A program made the position numbers and the translations under genes. The notes under the pieces were generated by a model. That model searched no databases. It saw only the letters and a list, made by a program, of their open reading frames with translations, and was not told the DNA's origin. Positions 61,453 to 64,000 of a DNA stretch of 64,000 nt are shown one piece after another; positions within the stretch are counted from its first letter, which is position 1, and each line of letters starts with the position of its first letter. The DNA comes from Roseiarcus sp963742305. Its GTDB lineage: Bacteria > Pseudomonadota > Alphaproteobacteria > Rhizobiales > Beijerinckiaceae. Location of the stretch: NCBI GenBank assembly GCA_963742305.1, contig CAVULN010000048.1:1-64000 (forward strand). Direction: 5' to 3'.

Positions 61453-63672
61453 GTGGCGCTTTCCTATTTCGATGAGGTTGTCGGCGGGGTCCAGCAGCTC
61501 TGGGTCACCGACGGGACGTCTCTGGGCACGCACGTCGTCGCCACGTTCGGCGCCAACGCGATCAGCGATCTCACGACGATCGGCAGTCGCGTCTTCTTCT
61601 CATTGAACGATGGGACGCACGGGCAGGAGCTCTGGACGTCTGACGGAACCGCCGCCGGAACAGTGATGGTTGCGGACATCAATCCTGGCTCCGGCGGCTC
61701 CTTCCCGGCCAATCTGACCGATGTCGGCGGCACGCTCTACTTCGAGGCCAACGATGGCAGCGCATGGCGTCGAACTGTGGAAGTCGGACGGGACCGCCGC
61801 CGGAACGGTGATGGTCAAGGACATCGCGCCTTTAGCAACGAGCTCCTCCCCGGGCGACCTGACGAACGTCAACGGCACGCTTTACTTCGCAGGCCAATGA
61901 CGGCGCGGACGGCACCGAGCTGTGGAAGTCGGACGGGACCTTCGCCGGAACGGTCATGGTCAAGGACATCGATCCGGGTGCAACGGGCTCCTCTCCGCAG
62001 AATTTGACGAACGTCAACGGCACGCTCTTTTTCGAAGCCGACGACGGCACGCACGGGTTCGAATTGTGGAAGTCGGACGGGACCGCCGGCGGAACGGTCA
62101 TGGTCAAGGACATCGATCCTGGCGCATCGCAGCTCCTCCCCCTTCGATCTGACGAACGTCAACGGCGAGTTCTTTTTCACCGCCACCGACGGGATGGATG
62201 GCTTTGAACTCTGGAAGTCGAACGGGACCGCCGCTGGAACCGTCATGGTGAAGGACATCGATCCGGGTGCGCGGGTCATCGGAGCCGACCAATCTGCCAA
62301 CGTCAACGGGGTGCTCTATTTCGACGCCAGCGACCCACGCATGGCGATGAGCTGTGGAAGTCGGACGGGACCGCCGCCGGAACGGTGCTGGTCGCGGACA
62401 TCTATCCGGCTGCAACCGGCGCAACTCCGAACAACTCCTTCCCGTCCGATATGACGAACGTCAACGGCGAAATCTATTTCAGCGCCAACGACGGCGTGCA
62501 TGGCGTCGAATTGTGGAAGTCGGACGGGACCGCCGCCGGAACCATGATGGTCAAGGACATCGATCCGGCTCAACCAGTTCCGCCGAACAGTTCGTTCCCC
62601 TTCGACCTGGCGGCCGTCAATGGGGCGCTGGAATTCTACGCCTACGACGGAACGGGCACAGGGCTGTTCCGCTCCGACGGGACCGCCGCGGGCACGGTCG
62701 AGCTTGCGACGAACGTACAAACGACGACGCCCCTCGGGGTGACGGCGCCGCCGGCCGGCGACTTCAATCGCGACTTCAACGCCGACGGCTTCTCCGACAT
62801 CCAGTGGCACAACAACAACGGCCAGGTCGCCATCTGGGAGATGAACGGGACCAACCAGATCGCTGGCGGAAGCCAGATCCTCGCGCCCAACCCCGGGCCG
62901 GGCTGGAACGAGATCGGCGCGGGCGACTTCAACCGCGACGGCCATTCCGACATCCTGTGGCAGAGCGCGAGCGGGCAAATCGCGATCTGGGAGATGAACG
63001 GGACCAACATGATCGGCGGGGGGACCGTCAGCTCCAATCCGGGGCCGAGCTGGAAGGCGGTCGGGACTGGCGACTTCAACGCCGACGGCGCCGCCGACAT
63101 CCTGTTCCAGAACGCCAACGGGCAAGCCGCGATCTGGGAGATGAACGGGACCAACATCATCGGCGGCGGCGCGGTCAGCCCCAATCCCGGACCGGGGTGG
63201 ACCGCGGTCGGAACCGGCGATTTCAACGGCGACGGCCATTCCGACATCCTCTGGCAGAACGCCAGCAGCGGCCAGACCGCGATCTGGGAGATGAACGGGA
63301 CCAGCATCATCGGCGGCGGGACTCTCGGCATCAACGCCGGCCCGGGCTGGAAGGCGGTCGGAACCGGCGATTTCAACGGCGACGGCCATTCCGACATCCT
63401 TTTCCAGAATACGGGCAACGGCCAGGCGGCGATCTGGGAGATGAACGGGACCAACGTGATCGGCGGCGGGACGGTCAGCGCCATCCCCGGGAACAGCTTG
63501 GCATGCGATCGGAACGAGCGACTTCAACGGCGACGGCCATTCCGACATCCTGTGGCAGAACACGAGCGGCCAGGCCGCGATCTGGGAGATGAACGGGACC
63601 ACCCAGATCCCCGGCGGCAGCCAGGTCCTCGCCGCCAATCCGGGGCCCAGCTGGCACGCGGTCCGGACATGA
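61453..63672 (+). CDS. ELWxxDGT-repeat and FG-GAP/VCBS-repeat protein (several frameshifts)
   Basis: The gene starts at a GTG (61453) with GGGAGGG upstream. The first half consists of about seven copies of a ~45-residue repeat with ELWKSDGTAAGTVMVKDIDP and LTNVNGTLYF cores, matching the ELWxxDGT repeat family. The second half has six copies (49-55 residues) of GDFNGDGHSDILWQN and AIWEMNGTNIIGGG, which are FG-GAP/VCBS-type blocks with Ca-binding DxNxDG loops. Breaks near 61762, 61892, 62127, 62335 and 63497 must be bridged; four resolve by removing one base and one by adding one. No N-terminal signal is seen, so type I or other leaderless export is possible. Joined length is about 738 residues. 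Confidence 0.75.
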
Positions 63673-63814
63673 CGAGTCCGGCCCGGCGCGTCTCGCGGAC
63701 GGCGCGGGTTTGCGCGGGCGCCTCATGAAGATCGGCCGTCGGCCGAAGGCGGCCGCCGCGCCCATCGCGCGCGACCCTTCCGGCGCGTCTTCCACGGACG
63801 TATGATATCGAGCA

Positions 63815-63839
63815 GGTTTGCGCTGGCGGACCAACGCAA
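63815..63839. repeat. Short palindrome related to 24696-24718
   Basis: TTGCG/CGCAA arms enclose CTGGCGGACCAA. The left half GGTTTGCGCTGGCG is nearly the same as at 24696. It lies 35 bases before the start of the last gene. It may be a dispersed intergenic repeat. Confidence 0.4.
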
Positions 63840-63873
63840 GCCTACTCTGAGGGCGCGCGCGGAGGAGGCTTCG

Positions 63874-64000
63874 ATGCGCGACGGCTTGCGGATCGGTCTG
63901 TCTTTGTGCGGCGCGGTCATGCTTGCCTGCGCCGTTTCGTCAATCCTCCGCGTCGAGAGCGGCGAGCGCGCCTGTCGCGGTGGACGCGGCGGTCGTTTTG
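63874..64000 (+). CDS. Exported protein, C-terminus beyond window edge
   Basis: The last 127 bases encode the first 42 residues of a protein starting RDGLRIGLSLCGAVMLACAV, a likely signal peptide or membrane anchor. GGAGGAGG lies about six bases before the ATG at 63874, which makes the start convincing. The mature part seen is too short to assign. The reading frame may be disturbed close to the edge, as the visible residues (CRGGRGGRF) look compositional. Confidence 0.55.
   Translation, partial: MRDGLRIGLSLCGAVMLACAVSSILRVESGERACRGGRGGRF

Noticed and set aside
1..64000. tRNA, rRNA, CRISPR arrays, prophage genes
   Set aside because: No T-arm-like GTTCRANTC context with an acceptor stem, no rRNA signature, no regularly spaced repeats, and no phage or integrase proteins were seen on reading both strands.

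Overview
The window is high-GC DNA with the gene content and order of an alphaproteobacterium of the order Hyphomicrobiales (Rhizobiales). Pointers are a MucR/Ros regulator, infA-maf-yacG, pgsA-moaD-moaE, rsfS-rlmH-envC-ctpA, a DUF1674/SDHAF4 gene next to an RsmB-like methyltransferase and purH, an intracellular PHB depolymerase, and Psd-PssA. The Beijerinckiaceae/Methylocystaceae neighbourhood is a guess from general flavour; no diagnostic methanotroph gene is present. No rRNA, tRNA, CRISPR array, phage or classical insertion sequence was seen.

Layout. 0-2 kb: a secreted protein cut by the left edge, then 1.5 kb without a convincing gene (an AT-rich patch and a cluster of strong hairpins). 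2-7.3 kb: flavin reductase; an overlapping lgt / MidA-like methyltransferase / pgeF operon; a UPF0104-type membrane protein and pncA. 7.3-11.3 kb is the accessory part: an AT-rich decayed DUF3800 gene, hemW without a normal start, a cupin gene between copies of a ~55-bp direct repeat, a GIY-YIG nuclease gene inside a perfect 31-bp inverted repeat, and a lone PII gene. 11.5-17 kb: a complete dipeptide/oligopeptide ABC operon whose last ATPase gene is frameshifted. 17-23 kb: a DCC-lipase maturation factor fusion, an SMP-30 lactonase and a lone sugar-type binding protein (both with Tat signals), and small envelope proteins. 23.3-25.5 kb: pgsA-moaD-moaE and upp. 25.6-36.9 kb: mucR, an Atm1-type exporter, psd-pssA, two small exported or membrane proteins, an RND pump with its adaptor, and infA-maf-yacG. 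36.9-47.3 kb: phaZ, Grx4, RidA-like, DJ-1/PfpI, molybdenum-cofactor genes mobA and moaA around an L,D-transpeptidase, a TusA-like protein, SDHAF4, an RsmB-like enzyme, two paralogous small secreted proteins and purH. 47.5-60.3 kb: a Sel1 protein, an envelope block (secreted protein, two S41 proteases, EnvC, RlmH, RsfS), a quinone oxidoreductase, GST, M23 peptidase, GluQRS, DNA glycosylase and esterase. 60.4-64 kb: a secreted protein behind a CRP-like site, an inverted repeat, a long ELWxxDGT/FG-GAP repeat protein and a second edge-truncated secreted protein.

Common themes are phospholipid synthesis (pgsA, psd, pssA), molybdenum cofactor (moaA, moaD, moaE, mobA) and cell-wall remodelling (EnvC, CtpA-like proteases, M23, L,D-transpeptidase). 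At least ten genes carry reading-frame breaks, nearly all explained by one extra base, including in the presumably essential pgsA. This points to consensus insertion errors rather than mass gene decay. Those genes are given over their full inferred span, with the break position noted.

The best candidate for an undescribed system is the 474-bp unit at 10422-10895: a 98-residue GIY-YIG nuclease gene bracketed by two inverted 31-bp copies of a GNRA-looped palindrome, arranged like a REP/RAYT unit but with a different enzyme.
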